A stretch of DNA of 64,000 nucleotides from Winogradskyella ursingii (GCF_013403975.1 NZ_JABFDH010000001.1:248001-312000); one strand, 5' to 3'. Numbered from the stretch's first letter, positions 1-9,856 are shown. Translations and numbers: made by a program. The notes: generated from the letters alone by a model not told the origin.

Positions 1-38
1 AAGTTGCAGCAACTAAAAAAGATTAAATCAATTCTTAA

Positions 39-1166
39 ATGAAATTCAACCACCTACTTATTGCGCTCTTTTTTGTATGTGTTGCAACTGCTCAAAATTC
101 AGATGATGCGAAGCAATTATTTGCCACCGGTAATTACACAAAGGCCATTGAAGCATTCAGTAGTTTAGAAGATAAAGATGAGTTTTACGACAAAATTGCC
201 AAATCGTATGTCGCCCTTGGTAATTATGACCAAGCGCTCAACAACTACAAAATGGCAATAGCAGCTAATGGCAATGATGACCTTTTAAAATACGAATACG
301 CAAAACTGCTGTCCCGAACCAAAAATTATGACGAAGCCAGTGAACTATTCAAAAATATTATTAAAAAAGACAGCCTAAATCCCAATTACCATTACGAATT
401 GGGTTTGGTACTGGAAAAGCAACGAGATTCCACAGCGACAGAAAAATTCATGTCAGCTTTTGGATTGGATTACACCCATCAAAAAGCCATTTTTAAGCTC
501 GCCAAGCATCATTTAATCAAAAGAGAATTTGAAGTTACCCACGGTTTTGCTGACAAAGGATTGGAAAGTTATCCCAATAATGTAGAATTGATTAGCCTAA
601 AGGCCCAGGCCTATTATTATCAAGAATATTACACGCATGCTATAGAGTGGTTCAAAAAGCTTTTGGATATGGGCGAGGAATCTGAATTTATACATGAGAA
701 ATTAAGCTTAAGTTACGCACAGAATTCAGACTATCACGATGCAATAAAACATAGAAAATTGGCTTTAAAATACAATCCTTTAGATGCCAGAGCTATGTAT
801 GTTATTGGTACTTATTACGAACGTTTAAAGGATTTTGAAAATGCCGAAACTTACATATCAAGTTCGTTAAAACTTCAGGATGTGCCGCTTTCTAACGAAT
901 ACCGAAGGTTGGGCACAATCTTGAATCGACAAAAAAAGTACGAAGAAGCGATAAAAGCATTTCAAATAGCATTAAAAGAAGATCCAACGGACATGATGAC
1001 CGAGTTTTATTTGGTCAGAACAAAGGATGAATTTTATAAAGATTTGGATACAAAAATTAAACTGTATAAAAACTATATAGAAAAGCATAAAAAAAGTCCT
1101 TTCGTAAGATTTGCAGAACAACGTTTAAAGGAACTCAATCAAGAAAAATTTTTACAAGAAGATTAG
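39..1166 (+). CDS. Exported tetratricopeptide-repeat protein
   Basis: 375 residues. An N-terminal signal peptide (hydrophobic stretch ending near A18-Q19) is followed by a chain of TPR-like helical pairs from about residue 26 to 340, recognisable by repeated A-x-x-x-Y/F spacing such as LGNYDQALNNYKMAIA and QKKYEEAIKAFQIALKEDP. TPR proteins act as protein-protein scaffolds; the export signal places this one in the periplasm or at the outer membrane. The next gene starts 31 bases downstream on the same strand, so the two may be co-transcribed. The partner is unknown and no enzymatic motif is present. Confidence 0.85.
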   Translation: MKFNHLLIALFFVCVATAQNSDDAKQLFATGNYTKAIEAFSSLEDKDEFYDKIAKSYVALGNYDQALNNYKMAIAANGNDDLLKYEYAKLLSRTKNYDEASELFKNIIKKDSLNPNYHYELGLVLEKQRDSTATEKFMSAFGLDYTHQKAIFKLAKHHLIKREFEVTHGFADKGLESYPNNVELISLKAQAYYYQEYYTHAIEWFKKLLDMGEESEFIHEKLSLSYAQNSDYHDAIKHRKLALKYNPLDARAMYVIGTYYERLKDFENAETYISSSLKLQDVPLSNEYRRLGTILNRQKKYEEAIKAFQIALKEDPTDMMTEFYLVRTKDEFYKDLDTKIKLYKNYIEKHKKSPFVRFAEQRLKELNQEKFLQED

Positions 1167-1197
1167 AATTTAAAAAAATTGTATTTTCGGTATTATA

Positions 1198-1683
1198 ATG
1201 TTGTTAATGAACCGAATTACACTCATTCTTTTACTATTGTTGTTTACATCATGTAATTATTTTGAAAAGAAAAAAGTCTATTCAGATGAATTGCTTGAAG
1301 AAGAGTTGCAAACCTTTAATTGGAACGAAGTCGATACCTACCCAACTTTTAGCAACTGTGATTCTTTAACCACAAAAATAGATACCAAAACCTGTTTTCA
1401 GAATACATTATTATCTCACGTCAATACTTATTTAGGGTTACAAAACATAGCGGTTTCAAAAGATGTAAATGATACCATTAAGTTGAAACTTATAATTAAT
1501 AAACAAGGTGTTTTAGAAGTTGATTCCATCAATGTGAAACAAGAAACAACTTCTGAAATCCCTAAAATTGATAGCTTGTTGCGAGAAAGTTTTAACGATA
1601 TTCCAAAGATTTATCCAGCAATAAAAAGAGGTCAGCAAGTTACGACTGTATTCGTTTTGCCAGTTATTGTAAAGATTGATTGA
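1198..1683 (+). CDS. Lipoprotein with TonB-C-like domain
   Basis: 161 residues. The N-terminus is a lipoprotein signal with lipobox LFTSC (C19). The C-terminal half (about 95-160) resembles the TonB C-terminal fold common in flavobacterial proteins: a conserved Cys pair region (SNCDSL...KTCF), a strand with K-L-I-I-N-K-Q-G, and a terminal P-V-I-V-K-I strand. There is no transmembrane anchor with Pro-rich linker, so it is not a classical energiser of TonB receptors; such lipoproteins have no settled role. An alternative ATG lies at 1207. It probably shares a transcript with the TPR gene upstream. Confidence 0.7.
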   Translation: MLLMNRITLILLLLLFTSCNYFEKKKVYSDELLEEELQTFNWNEVDTYPTFSNCDSLTTKIDTKTCFQNTLLSHVNTYLGLQNIAVSKDVNDTIKLKLIINKQGVLEVDSINVKQETTSEIPKIDSLLRESFNDIPKIYPAIKRGQQVTTVFVLPVIVKID

Positions 1684-1708
1684 TTTTTAGTGGCTGAGCC
1701 TTTCGAAG

Positions 1709-2446
1709 TTAAAACCTAATTGCCAACTTCTGCATCAACCTTAAAGTCTCGATATATAACCAAATTAGAGTAGCCAAAAGTCCCCACGTAGCCAACCATT
1801 CTTTCCTTTTGGGTGCTTTATTTTTATAGCGTTCTATATAATCAAAATCCAAAAGTAAAGCAAAAGACGCAGCAATGGCAGCAACAATATTAAATACAAT
1901 GGCAACCCAAGACGTTCCCCATAAATAGGATTTAATCCCGAAAAAACTCAAAATCCAAGAAATTAGATACACTACCATAATACTAGCGCAAACGGTAATG
2001 ATAACACTTCGTAGTTTTTTGGTCACCACAATTATCCGAGTCTGATACAATAATAGCATCACAAAAAAAGTGATAATTGTAACACCTATGGCCTGATAGG
2101 GTAACTCAGAAAAATTACGGTGTGCATAGGCAGAAAATCCACCAAGAAAAACACCTTTTGCGACGATGTAAAGTGGAACCAAATAAGGTGCCCAATGTTG
2201 TCTTACGGAAATTAAAACGCTGATGATTATCGCTGCCAGCATGCCACCTAGCGTGAACCATTTCATGGACATGCCCTCTTCATTCAATTTCCATAAGTAA
2301 GTTGTGATAGCTGCAATGACTAGAATTCCAATGAATGATTTTACAAAAATCCCAAAAACGGACATGGTTTTATCGGACGATTTTCCATCATCCCAAAAAT
2401 AGCCATTAAAAACAGGATTGGAAGTTCTTAAATTGCGCAGACCCAT
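1709..2446 (-). CDS. Bax inhibitor-1/YccA family membrane protein
   Basis: 245 residues with about seven hydrophobic helices and a cytoplasmic N-terminus containing the family's early motif (SNPVFNGYFW). Bacterial members of this TMBIM family are inner-membrane proteins; some conduct calcium or protons and YccA modulates FtsH, but the role of this Bacteroidota branch is not established. The start codon directly follows the stop of the upstream minus-strand gene (2447), which suggests translational coupling and one operon. Confidence 0.85.
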   Translation of the reverse strand: MGLRNLRTSNPVFNGYFWDDGKSSDKTMSVFGIFVKSFIGILVIAAITTYLWKLNEEGMSMKWFTLGGMLAAIIISVLISVRQHWAPYLVPLYIVAKGVFLGGFSAYAHRNFSELPYQAIGVTIITFFVMLLLYQTRIIVVTKKLRSVIITVCASIMVVYLISWILSFFGIKSYLWGTSWVAIVFNIVAAIAASFALLLDFDYIERYKNKAPKRKEWLATWGLLATLIWLYIETLRLMQKLAIRF

Positions 2447-3307
2447 TTAAAGATTGAATTTGTAGCCTACGGAAAAGTCAAGCGGAAAATTATCCTGATT
2501 GTCAAAACCGACCGCAAATAATTCACCTAAAATAAATGTCAAATAACCGTTATCCGCAACTTTAATGTCTGTTCCTATACCAAAGATAAGAGGTAAGTCA
2601 AAAGAAGTGTCATTAGCGTTGGCCTCCATATCATCAGCATCAATAAAGGTGATATTAACAAAATTAATGGTGGCCAGTTTTACCTGAGCATAAAGAGAAA
2701 ACTTTGATGTGTTCACAACTCTGAAACGGTAGCCAAGTGACAATTCTGTTGCAGAATAAGAAAATTCGTCCGTTTCAAAAGCGTGTCTCAATTGCAAAAA
2801 TCCTGAATGCCTGGCGAGATTCGTTTCGTAAATTTCGAGCTCAGCGCCCACAAGTGGTGCTTTAATATTGTCAGGATTGGTCACAAAAGGGTTGTTTGTA
2901 ATTCCACCAGAAAAGCCAAGTCTAAATTTCACTTTACTCTCAATTAGCGTTGAGGTGTAAGTAGCATCAGTTGAAGTATTATAGGCATCAATAAAACTTC
3001 TCAGACTATACAGCGTTAATTTTACGTCATCCGTATTTCTGCCGTTAGTAATGTTCTTCAACGTCGCTTTATATTCCTCTTGAAAATCACCATTGGGTGT
3101 TTTGCTGTTTTTTAGTTCGGTAATGGTACCTTCTGCATTTCTTACAAAATAGCGGTATTGATTGTCAATAACATTCCAAAGTAAATCAATTTTGCCATCA
3201 ATTTCTGTTTTAAGTTCTATGGTTTCTCCATTGATGGTGTAGGTGTCCTGTCCAAAGCTATTGTAGCTCAGTGCAAAAAGAAAACAAATGAGGATATACT
3301 TTTTCAT
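2447..3307 (-). CDS. Exported protein with predicted outer-membrane barrel
   Basis: 286 residues. A clear signal peptide (ends SFGQ near residue 20) precedes an N-terminal region of about 100 residues with no recognised domain. From about 125 onward, alternating polar/hydrophobic strands (VKFRLGFSGG, LSLGYRFRV, FSLYAQVKLA) end in the aromatic terminal strand FSVGYKFNL, typical of an outer-membrane beta-barrel insertion signal. Function unknown. It abuts the Bax inhibitor-1 gene downstream. Confidence 0.75.
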   Translation of the reverse strand: MKKYILICFLFALSYNSFGQDTYTINGETIELKTEIDGKIDLLWNVIDNQYRYFVRNAEGTITELKNSKTPNGDFQEEYKATLKNITNGRNTDDVKLTLYSLRSFIDAYNTSTDATYTSTLIESKVKFRLGFSGGITNNPFVTNPDNIKAPLVGAELEIYETNLARHSGFLQLRHAFETDEFSYSATELSLGYRFRVVNTSKFSLYAQVKLATINFVNITFIDADDMEANANDTSFDLPLIFGIGTDIKVADNGYLTFILGELFAVGFDNQDNFPLDFSVGYKFNL

Positions 3308-3369
3308 TATTTGAGATTTTATGAGATCTGGGAATCTTAACGTAAATCTACCAAAAATTTTAATAGAAC

Positions 3370-4521
3370 TTATTTTTTGAACGTTCTACCTTTCCATTTG
3401 TAAGGTTGAAATAGGCTCAATGTAGCAACGTAAACTGAAAAAATCGGATAAATAAATGACGATATAAAATATGAAATCAGCAGTGATTCTTGCTTAAAGA
3501 ATCGAGCTGTTTTAAATAAGATGAGAAAGTCTATACAAAATTTAATAACGAATAATGCCACAGCAACTCTAAAGCTCAATAGGTTAAATACTACCAATGG
3601 AATCAACATCAAACTCGCTAAATTTGCCAAAAAAACAATAAGACCCACCATTTTTCCGAACCAATTATCATAAGCACTGGTTTTAGAAGCCCAGCGAATA
3701 CGTTGCTGAATTAATCCAGATACAGAATCAACAGCTTTTGTTATCACAATAGCTTTTTCGGTTTTGAGATAGTGTACTTTTTTTGGATTATGTTTCAAAA
3801 ATTTCTCGAGTAGAAATACATCATCGCCACTGGCAATTTCGGTGTTACCTTCAAAACCATTTACAGATTTAAAAGTTTCTAATCGATAGGCAAAGTTAGC
3901 ACCATTGCACAAAAAAGGTTTTTTTAAACCAAACCCAGCGATGGTTGCACCTTGCAAACTCAAAAAATCCAAAGTTTGAAAACGCTTTAAAAATGAAGAA
4001 TTATCCATGTAAGTGATTGGCGCGATCATACAATTAGGGTTTTGAGTTTGGATGTATTCATCAAAAGCATCGAGCCAATATTTAGGTAAAACACAGTCTG
4101 CGTCTGTGGTGATGATCCAATCGTATTTTGCGTTTTCAATGGCTGTAGTTATGGCATCTTTTTTTGGTGAATTTGAAGTTCTTTTATTGTGAATGATTAC
4201 AAAGTCGTTAGATTGAGTGTCCCCACTTTTTTGTCGTGATGTATCGAGAATATTTTGAGTAATTTTTACAGATTCGTCCTCAGATCCATCATCTACCAAA
4301 ATCACTTCAAAAAGCGATGAAGTATAATTCAACTTAAAAATGGAATCCAATAATCGCGGTAAATTTTCAGCTTCATTTCTAAACGGAATAACAACTGAAA
4401 ATTTAGTTTTCGAATCTAAATCCTGAAGTTTAAAATCTTCAACTTTATCGAATGAAACACTTAGTAATCCTATAAGAATTAAGTAAGCTACAATGATAAC
4501 GATAACTATAATTGAAATCAT
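3370..4521 (-). CDS. Family 2 glycosyltransferase, membrane-bound
   Basis: 383 residues. It has an N-terminal transmembrane helix, a GT-A domain from about residue 40 (FSVVIPFRNEAENL, VILVDDGSEDES), the metal-binding DxD as TTDADCV near residue 140, and the processive-type QxxRW as QQRIRW near residue 277, followed by three or four membrane helices. It should transfer a sugar from a nucleotide donor to a lipid or polymer at the inner membrane; the substrate is not evident. It overlaps the upstream UPF0104 gene by four bases (ATGA), so the pair is translationally coupled. Confidence 0.9.
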   Translation of the reverse strand: MISIIVIVIIVAYLILIGLLSVSFDKVEDFKLQDLDSKTKFSVVIPFRNEAENLPRLLDSIFKLNYTSSLFEVILVDDGSEDESVKITQNILDTSRQKSGDTQSNDFVIIHNKRTSNSPKKDAITTAIENAKYDWIITTDADCVLPKYWLDAFDEYIQTQNPNCMIAPITYMDNSSFLKRFQTLDFLSLQGATIAGFGLKKPFLCNGANFAYRLETFKSVNGFEGNTEIASGDDVFLLEKFLKHNPKKVHYLKTEKAIVITKAVDSVSGLIQQRIRWASKTSAYDNWFGKMVGLIVFLANLASLMLIPLVVFNLLSFRVAVALFVIKFCIDFLILFKTARFFKQESLLISYFISSFIYPIFSVYVATLSLFQPYKWKGRTFKK

Positions 4522-5489
4522 TCTTCTTCGGTTTTTGGTAATTTAAAATTTAACACATAATAACTTCCAAATAAACTCGGAACCACAAAATTCAAGAGCC
4601 ACATGATTGTTGTGATTGACAAAATCGTCAATTCATTTACTTCAACATATCCGAATAAAAAAACAGCAACACCTCCTTTAATCACCACATCGAAAATTGA
4701 AATTGATGGTACTAGAGAAGCCAGAAAATACATGCTGGTTATCACCACCATAGCTTTACTGTAATCGACGTCAACCCCAAATACGGTCAATAAATAGTAA
4801 AACTGAAATGAAAAAATCAAATAACGAATAAGTGACAACAACAGAGTTACTGCATGGTGCTTTACTGACATTTCTTTGAGGAAATCAAATATACGTTGTA
4901 GCGAAAATCCTTTGATTTTAAATTTGTCGTGCCGCAATCCGAAAGCCACAAATAAACTCAGAATAATAAGAATACCAACTAATCGCGCAATTTTGTAATA
5001 GTCTATATCAATCTGATAGTGATTCACAAAAACAATAAATCCAATAACACCAAAAAAAGTAGTAATGGTCATCTGCGCCATATTACCTAGAAGGTTAAGC
5101 AAAACAATTTTTTTGCGATGGCCTTTGGAATAATATACTGCTTTGGCGCCATAATCACCAATACGGTTGGGCGTAATCAGTGAGGCAGTCAATCCACCTA
5201 AACTTTGTTCCAATGCATTTTTAAATGAAATATTCTTGATTGTTTTAACCAAATGCTGCCATTTGATAATTTCAAAAAACCAATTAAAAATGCTCAAAAT
5301 GATCAAAAAAATGATGTTTTTAGTTGAAAAAATCTCTTTTTTACGCAAAAAATCCAAAAATGTGTTGAGTTGAAGATTTTCGTTTTCAACAATTTTAGCA
5401 TAAATAAAATAAAAAGCGCCAACTACGATGCTCAACTTAATAAGTACAAAGAAGAATTGTTTAGTTTTGTAATGCACATTGTAAAACAT
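4518..5489 (-). CDS. UPF0104/LPG synthase TM-domain membrane protein
   Basis: 323 residues from the start chosen here. The reading frame stays open to 5603, but that extension runs into the opposite gene; the Met at 5489 gives a normal N-terminus followed by a first membrane helix. About eight helices with the family's GRIGDYGAKA-like motif (TPNRIGDYGAKAVYYSKG) match the transmembrane part of lysylphosphatidylglycerol synthase/flippase. It lacks the C-terminal aminoacyl-transfer domain. Coupling to the glycosyltransferase suggests a role in moving or modifying a glycolipid. Confidence 0.85.
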   Translation of the reverse strand: MFYNVHYKTKQFFFVLIKLSIVVGAFYFIYAKIVENENLQLNTFLDFLRKKEIFSTKNIIFLIILSIFNWFFEIIKWQHLVKTIKNISFKNALEQSLGGLTASLITPNRIGDYGAKAVYYSKGHRKKIVLLNLLGNMAQMTITTFFGVIGFIVFVNHYQIDIDYYKIARLVGILIILSLFVAFGLRHDKFKIKGFSLQRIFDFLKEMSVKHHAVTLLLSLIRYLIFSFQFYYLLTVFGVDVDYSKAMVVITSMYFLASLVPSISIFDVVIKGGVAVFLFGYVEVNELTILSITTIMWLLNFVVPSLFGSYYVLNFKLPKTEEE

Positions 5490-5517
5490 GCCACAAATTA
5501 AACCAAAAAACCCACAG

Positions 5518-6156
5518 ATGTTCAAAAAATTAAGACCATACCTTTTGGTTTTTGCCTTGGTCGCTTCGACCATGAGCTGTTTTGCACAATTTACCGAAAA
5601 CAAAAAATGGAAAGCGCTTTTTGCCGTTGGTATTAACTATCCAACAACCGATGGTTTTGTGAAAAGCACCTATGCACAACCAGTAAATTTTCCTACGATT
5701 AATATTGGGTTACAGCATATGTTAAAACGGCAATATGGTGTGCGATTGGATTTTGGATATAACCGTTTTGAGAACGATGAAGATTCACCAGAATTCAAAA
5801 TCAACTATTCCCGAATCAACGCTCAATTTGTTTACGATCCAACAGAATATATTGGGTTTTTGCCGGATAATATTCACGTTGCTGCACACGCAGGTCCTGG
5901 TTTCTCTTTTACCAAACCTTTAAGTGATTTAGGTGATAACAAACAAAGCTACCTCAATGTTATGTTTGGTGGTGAAGTGCACTACGCCATCAACAGAAAA
6001 GTATCTGTTTACACCGACGTCTCATATATTTATGGATTAACATCTTTAGATGATTACGACCCAGTTCTGGATGGTTTAGGAGCTTTTAATGGTAGTGTAT
6101 TAAACGTTACCTTTGGCTTATCGGTATCCTTGAGTGGCTGCCAATATTGCGATTGA
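5518..6156 (+). CDS. Outer-membrane beta-barrel protein
   Basis: 212 residues from the ATG at 5518, which gives a standard signal peptide ending SCFAQ. The longer frame from 5488 adds ten residues of non-signal character and shares a CATG with the opposite gene's start. The mature part has barrel strands (YGVRLDFGYNRF, AHAGPGFSF, VSVYTDVSYIYGL) and ends with a strand followed by SGCQYCD, an unusual C-terminal Cys pair. Function unknown. It overlaps nothing once ruvC starts at 6161, five bases downstream. Confidence 0.75.
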   Translation: MFKKLRPYLLVFALVASTMSCFAQFTENKKWKALFAVGINYPTTDGFVKSTYAQPVNFPTINIGLQHMLKRQYGVRLDFGYNRFENDEDSPEFKINYSRINAQFVYDPTEYIGFLPDNIHVAAHAGPGFSFTKPLSDLGDNKQSYLNVMFGGEVHYAINRKVSVYTDVSYIYGLTSLDDYDPVLDGLGAFNGSVLNVTFGLSVSLSGCQYCD

Positions 6157-6160
6157 TATT

Positions 6161-6715
6161 ATGAGCAAAGAACAAATTATATTAGGGATTGACCCAGGAA
6201 CAACCATTATGGGTTTTGGGCTTATAAAAATTGTCGGAAAACAAATGGAGTTCATGCAGCTCAATGAATTACAGTTGAAAAAATACGACGACCATTATCT
6301 GAAATTAAAACTCATTTTTGAACGTACCGTCGAATTAATTGACACCTATCACCCAGACGAAATTGCTATTGAAGCACCTTTTTTTGGTAAAAACGTACAG
6401 AGTATGCTCAAACTTGGAAGAGCACAAGGTGTCGCTATGGCAGCAGGATTATCGCGTGAAATTCCAATTACAGAATATTCGCCTAAAAAAATAAAAATGG
6501 CCATTACCGGAAACGGAAATGCCAGTAAAGAACAGGTTGCCAAAATGTTGCAAAGTTTATTAAAGTTGAAAACATTGCCCAAAAATCTTGATTCTACGGA
6601 CGGCTTGGCGGCGGCAGTTTGTCATTTTTATAACCAAGGGAGAGTGGAAGTTGGTAAAAGCTATACGGGTTGGGCTGCATTTGTAAAGCAAAATGAAGGA
6701 CGAGTTAAAAAGTAA
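6161..6715 (+). CDS. ruvC: Holliday junction resolvase RuvC
   Basis: 184 residues, the usual length for RuvC endonuclease, which cuts Holliday junctions handed over by RuvAB. The RNase H-like fold and four acidic catalytic positions are visible: D in LGIDPGT at the N-terminus, E in AIEAPFFGKN, and the D pair in the C-terminal DSTDGLAAAVCH segment. The start is the ATG at 6161; an in-frame Met at 6134 would overlap the barrel gene and lacks homology character. No ruvA or ruvB is adjacent. Confidence 0.96.
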   Translation: MSKEQIILGIDPGTTIMGFGLIKIVGKQMEFMQLNELQLKKYDDHYLKLKLIFERTVELIDTYHPDEIAIEAPFFGKNVQSMLKLGRAQGVAMAAGLSREIPITEYSPKKIKMAITGNGNASKEQVAKMLQSLLKLKTLPKNLDSTDGLAAAVCHFYNQGRVEVGKSYTGWAAFVKQNEGRVKK

Positions 6716-6798
6716 GCAGTTTCATTATTTAACTTACTTCATAAACATTAAAAGAATAATTTTCTGACTGCAAATTGCGACTGAATACTGACAACTAA

Positions 6799-7938
6799 AT
6801 GAGCGGCATCTACATTCACATACCATTCTGCAAACAAGCTTGCCACTATTGTGATTTTCATTTTTCAACATCAGTGAAAAAGAAAGATGAATTGATTAAG
6901 GCATTGTCAAAAGAGATGGAATTGCGCAAGGATGAATTCAAAAATCAAACTGTCGTAACCATTTATTTTGGAGGAGGCACACCAAGCTTATTAACCAGTG
7001 GTGAATTACGATTTTTAATTGATGCGATTTACAAAAACTTTGAAGTCGCAGCCAATCCAGAAATTACTTTGGAAGCTAATCCAGATGATTTGTCGAAAAC
7101 TAGAATACTCGAACTATCTAAAGGTCCAATAAATCGATTATCCATTGGTGTTCAATCTTTTTTTGAAAGGGATTTAAATCTCATGAATAGGGCACATAAT
7201 GCAAACGAAGCAAAAGCATGTTTGGAAGAGGTGACAAAACACTTTGATAATATTTCAGTTGATTTAATTTACGGAATTCCAAATGCTACAAACGAACAAT
7301 GGTTGGAAAATATAGAGACGGCATTGAGTTTCAATATTCCTCATATTTCGAGTTATGCATTAACAGTTGAGCCTAAAACGGCTTTGGCTTCGTTTATAGA
7401 AAAAGGAATTATTGAGGATGTAGATGACGACCAGGCGCATGAGCAATTTCATATATTGAAAGATAAATTGGAAGCGTCAGGATTTGTACATTATGAGTTA
7501 TCCAATTTTGGAAAAGAGGGTTATTTTAGCAGAAATAATTCAGCTTACTGGCAAGGAAAATCTTATTTGGGAATTGGTCCTTCGGCACATTCATTTAATG
7601 GTAAACAGCGTGGTTGGAATGTTAGAAACAATTCAACTTACATTAAAAAAATTCAACAAAAGGAATTACCAATTGAATGTGAAACCTTAACAACGACAGA
7701 TCAGTATAATGAATATATTATGACAGGTCTGCGGACTATTTGGGGAGTATCGTTACAAAAAGTTGACAAGGATTTTGGAAACAGCTACAAAGATTACCTC
7801 TTGGAGCAGGCGCAGATTTTTATTAATCAACATTTATTGTATATTGATGAAGGGCATTTGCGCGTCACCAAGAAAGGTCAATTTTTGAGCGACGGTATTG
7901 CTTCAGAGCTATTTAAATTAAACATAAAAAAGACTTGA
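6799..7938 (+). CDS. hemW: Radical SAM haem chaperone HemW-like
   Basis: 379 residues. The radical SAM CxxxCxxC appears at the N-terminus as CKQACHYCDF, with the extra Phe/His context typical of HemW rather than HemN, and the glycine-rich SAM motif YFGGGTPSLL follows. The HemW C-terminal domain is present (YNEYIMTGLRT, LLxxG-type end). HemW proteins bind haem and are named oxygen-independent coproporphyrinogen oxidase-like, but generally lack that activity. It sits 83 bases after ruvC and 15 bases before the next gene. Confidence 0.93.
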   Translation: MSGIYIHIPFCKQACHYCDFHFSTSVKKKDELIKALSKEMELRKDEFKNQTVVTIYFGGGTPSLLTSGELRFLIDAIYKNFEVAANPEITLEANPDDLSKTRILELSKGPINRLSIGVQSFFERDLNLMNRAHNANEAKACLEEVTKHFDNISVDLIYGIPNATNEQWLENIETALSFNIPHISSYALTVEPKTALASFIEKGIIEDVDDDQAHEQFHILKDKLEASGFVHYELSNFGKEGYFSRNNSAYWQGKSYLGIGPSAHSFNGKQRGWNVRNNSTYIKKIQQKELPIECETLTTTDQYNEYIMTGLRTIWGVSLQKVDKDFGNSYKDYLLEQAQIFINQHLLYIDEGHLRVTKKGQFLSDGIASELFKLNIKKT

Positions 7939-7953
7939 AATATTTCAGCATAA

Positions 7954-8703
7954 ATGATTACAACCATACAATACAATTCAAGAAAATTAAAAATCGATTT
8001 AACCAAGCCTTTGGATATTTCCATCCCATTGCGAGGTAATGACACTAATGTAAATGCGTGGTACATCGATCACCCGACCATTAAACCTGAGGTGGTCGAT
8101 GGTGATACAATTAGTGTGACAGAAGGTGCTTCGGTAAATTTTAATACTATAAATTTTAATCCTCATGCTCATGGTACGCATACAGAAACTGTGGGTCATT
8201 TGACGGAAAAATCGTATCCCATAAACAAGCATTTAAAGCAGTTTTTCTTTTTGGCCGAAGTGATTTCGGTAGCACCAGAAGTGTACCTTAAAGACAAGGT
8301 AATTTCGGCTAAACAATTACAATTTGCTTTAGGTAATAAGAAACGCGATGCTTTAATTATTAGAACTATGCCTAATACTAAAGCTAAAAAGTCGAGACAT
8401 TATTCGCATACCAATTGGACCTATTTTAGGGAAGATGCCATAGAATTATTAGTAAGAAAGGGGATTAAACACTTACTTGTAGATACGCCGAGTATAGATA
8501 GGGAAGAAGATGGTGGAGAATTACGTGCGCACAGAGCATTTTGGAACTTAAACGGCAATATTAGAGAGGACGCGACAATTACAGAAATGATTTATGTCCC
8601 AAATAAGGTTAACGACGGTACTTATTTTCTGAATTTACAGATAGCACCTTTTGAAAATGATGCCTCACCGAGCAAACCTATTTTATATAAAATTTTAGAT
8701 TAA
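7954..8703 (+). CDS. Cyclase-family (kynurenine formamidase-like) hydrolase
   Basis: 249 residues of the cyclase/arylformamidase family (PF04199). The metal-binding motif HxGTHxD appears near residue 70 as PHAHGTHTETVGH, with Glu in place of the common Asp. A second conserved stretch is LLVDTPSIDREEDGG. Family members hydrolyse amides such as N-formylkynurenine or act on cyclic substrates; the substrate here is open. The start lies 15 bases after hemW, so the genes are probably co-transcribed. Confidence 0.85.
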   Translation: MITTIQYNSRKLKIDLTKPLDISIPLRGNDTNVNAWYIDHPTIKPEVVDGDTISVTEGASVNFNTINFNPHAHGTHTETVGHLTEKSYPINKHLKQFFFLAEVISVAPEVYLKDKVISAKQLQFALGNKKRDALIIRTMPNTKAKKSRHYSHTNWTYFREDAIELLVRKGIKHLLVDTPSIDREEDGGELRAHRAFWNLNGNIREDATITEMIYVPNKVNDGTYFLNLQIAPFENDASPSKPILYKILD

Positions 8704-8769
8704 CTTTTGTGGTGCTAACCCGATAATGTTCAGGATCATGCAGCATCTCAAATTATTAAAAACAAATTT

Positions 8770-9378
8770 TTGGAAACATTTTTTATAGTCATCATAAGTA
8801 TTTTGGTCACTTTGGCGTTGGTCACAATCTTCAAACAAATCCGAAACACCAAAAGAACCAATGAGCAGTCAGTTTTACTTTTAGACAAAATAAAGCGTGT
8901 CTGTAAATTTATAACAGTTGAAGGTGACTTCGCAGAAATTTACCATTACGAAGATGTAAAAGCCAAATTCCTGAAACTCGTTTCAAGTCGAAAAAAAGCA
9001 TTGGTCGTCATCAATGCAAAAGCACATGTTGGATTTGATTTGGGTAAGGTAGAAATGCGATCCAATACAAAAACAAAAACGGTCATGTTGTCCCATTTTC
9101 CACAACCAGAAGTACTGTCCATTGAAACTAACATCAATTATTACGACAAAAAAGATGGTATGTTCAATAGATTTGAAGCAGCAGATTTAACGGATTTAAA
9201 CTCTAAAGCAAAAGCGCATATTTTAGATAAAGTACCAGAAAGTGGACTGTACAATATAGCGAAACAAGAAGCTTTAGAGGCGATTCAACTTATTGAAAAT
9301 TTGGTAGAGACAATCGGTTGGACACTTGATTATTCAGCTTTGGAAATTGAAGGTGACGAAACAAAACAGCTCAAATAG
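8770..9378 (+). CDS. DUF4230 membrane-anchored protein
   Basis: 202 residues beginning at a TTG codon; no in-frame ATG lies between the upstream stop and the first membrane helix, so TTG is the best start. One N-terminal helix (about residues 3-22) anchors a DUF4230 domain (about 40-190; KALVVINAKAHVGFDLGKVE). The domain is widespread in bacteria and its function is unknown. Lies 66 bases after the cyclase gene. Confidence 0.8.
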   Translation: METFFIVIISILVTLALVTIFKQIRNTKRTNEQSVLLLDKIKRVCKFITVEGDFAEIYHYEDVKAKFLKLVSSRKKALVVINAKAHVGFDLGKVEMRSNTKTKTVMLSHFPQPEVLSIETNINYYDKKDGMFNRFEAADLTDLNSKAKAHILDKVPESGLYNIAKQEALEAIQLIENLVETIGWTLDYSALEIEGDETKQLK

Positions 9379-9493
9379 AATAAAGAGGACTTGCAAGGTT
9401 TTCAAATCGTTGAAGGTTTTAATAAATATTAAAAGAAATGCCACATTGGGCTAAAATAAAAAGCTCATTCTCTTTTGGGAAGGTTGAGATGTG

Positions 9494-9856
9494 ATGAATA
9501 TAGAACAATTCAGAAATTATTGCATGAACAAAAAGCAAGTCACGGAACACTTTCCGTTTGATAATGATACACTTGTTTTTAAAGTTTGCAATAAAATGTT
9601 TGCACTTGCTTCGTTAAAAAAATGGGAAGAAGGTAACGGCTTTATCAACTTAAAATGTGATCCGGATTACGCTCAAGAACTTAGAGCAGAATTCGATTGT
9701 ATTAAGGAAGGCTATCACATGCACAAAAAACAATGGAATAGCGTTTATATTAATACTGATGAAATATCACCAAAGCTCTTAGTAGATTTAATTGATCATT
9801 CTTACGATTTAGTGGTAAAAGGGTTGCCTAAAAAGTTGAGGGATACACTCAATTAA
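9494..9856 (+). CDS. MmcQ/YjbR family protein
   Basis: 120 residues from the ATG at 9494 (a GTG three bases upstream is also possible). The sequence has the small CyaY-like YjbR fold: MNIEQFRNYCMNKKQVTEHFPF at the start, LKCDPDYAQELR in the middle and WNSVYI near the end. Members are annotated as double-wing DNA-binding proteins; the biological role is not known. A 115-base non-coding gap separates it from the DUF4230 gene. Confidence 0.85.
   Translation: MNIEQFRNYCMNKKQVTEHFPFDNDTLVFKVCNKMFALASLKKWEEGNGFINLKCDPDYAQELRAEFDCIKEGYHMHKKQWNSVYINTDEISPKLLVDLIDHSYDLVVKGLPKKLRDTLN

Noticed and set aside
5488..5603. Overlapping divergent start regions of the UPF0104 and barrel genes, sharing a CATG
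   Set aside because: The longer starts come from open frames only; internal Met at 5489 (minus) and 5518 (plus) give normal N-termini and remove the overlap.
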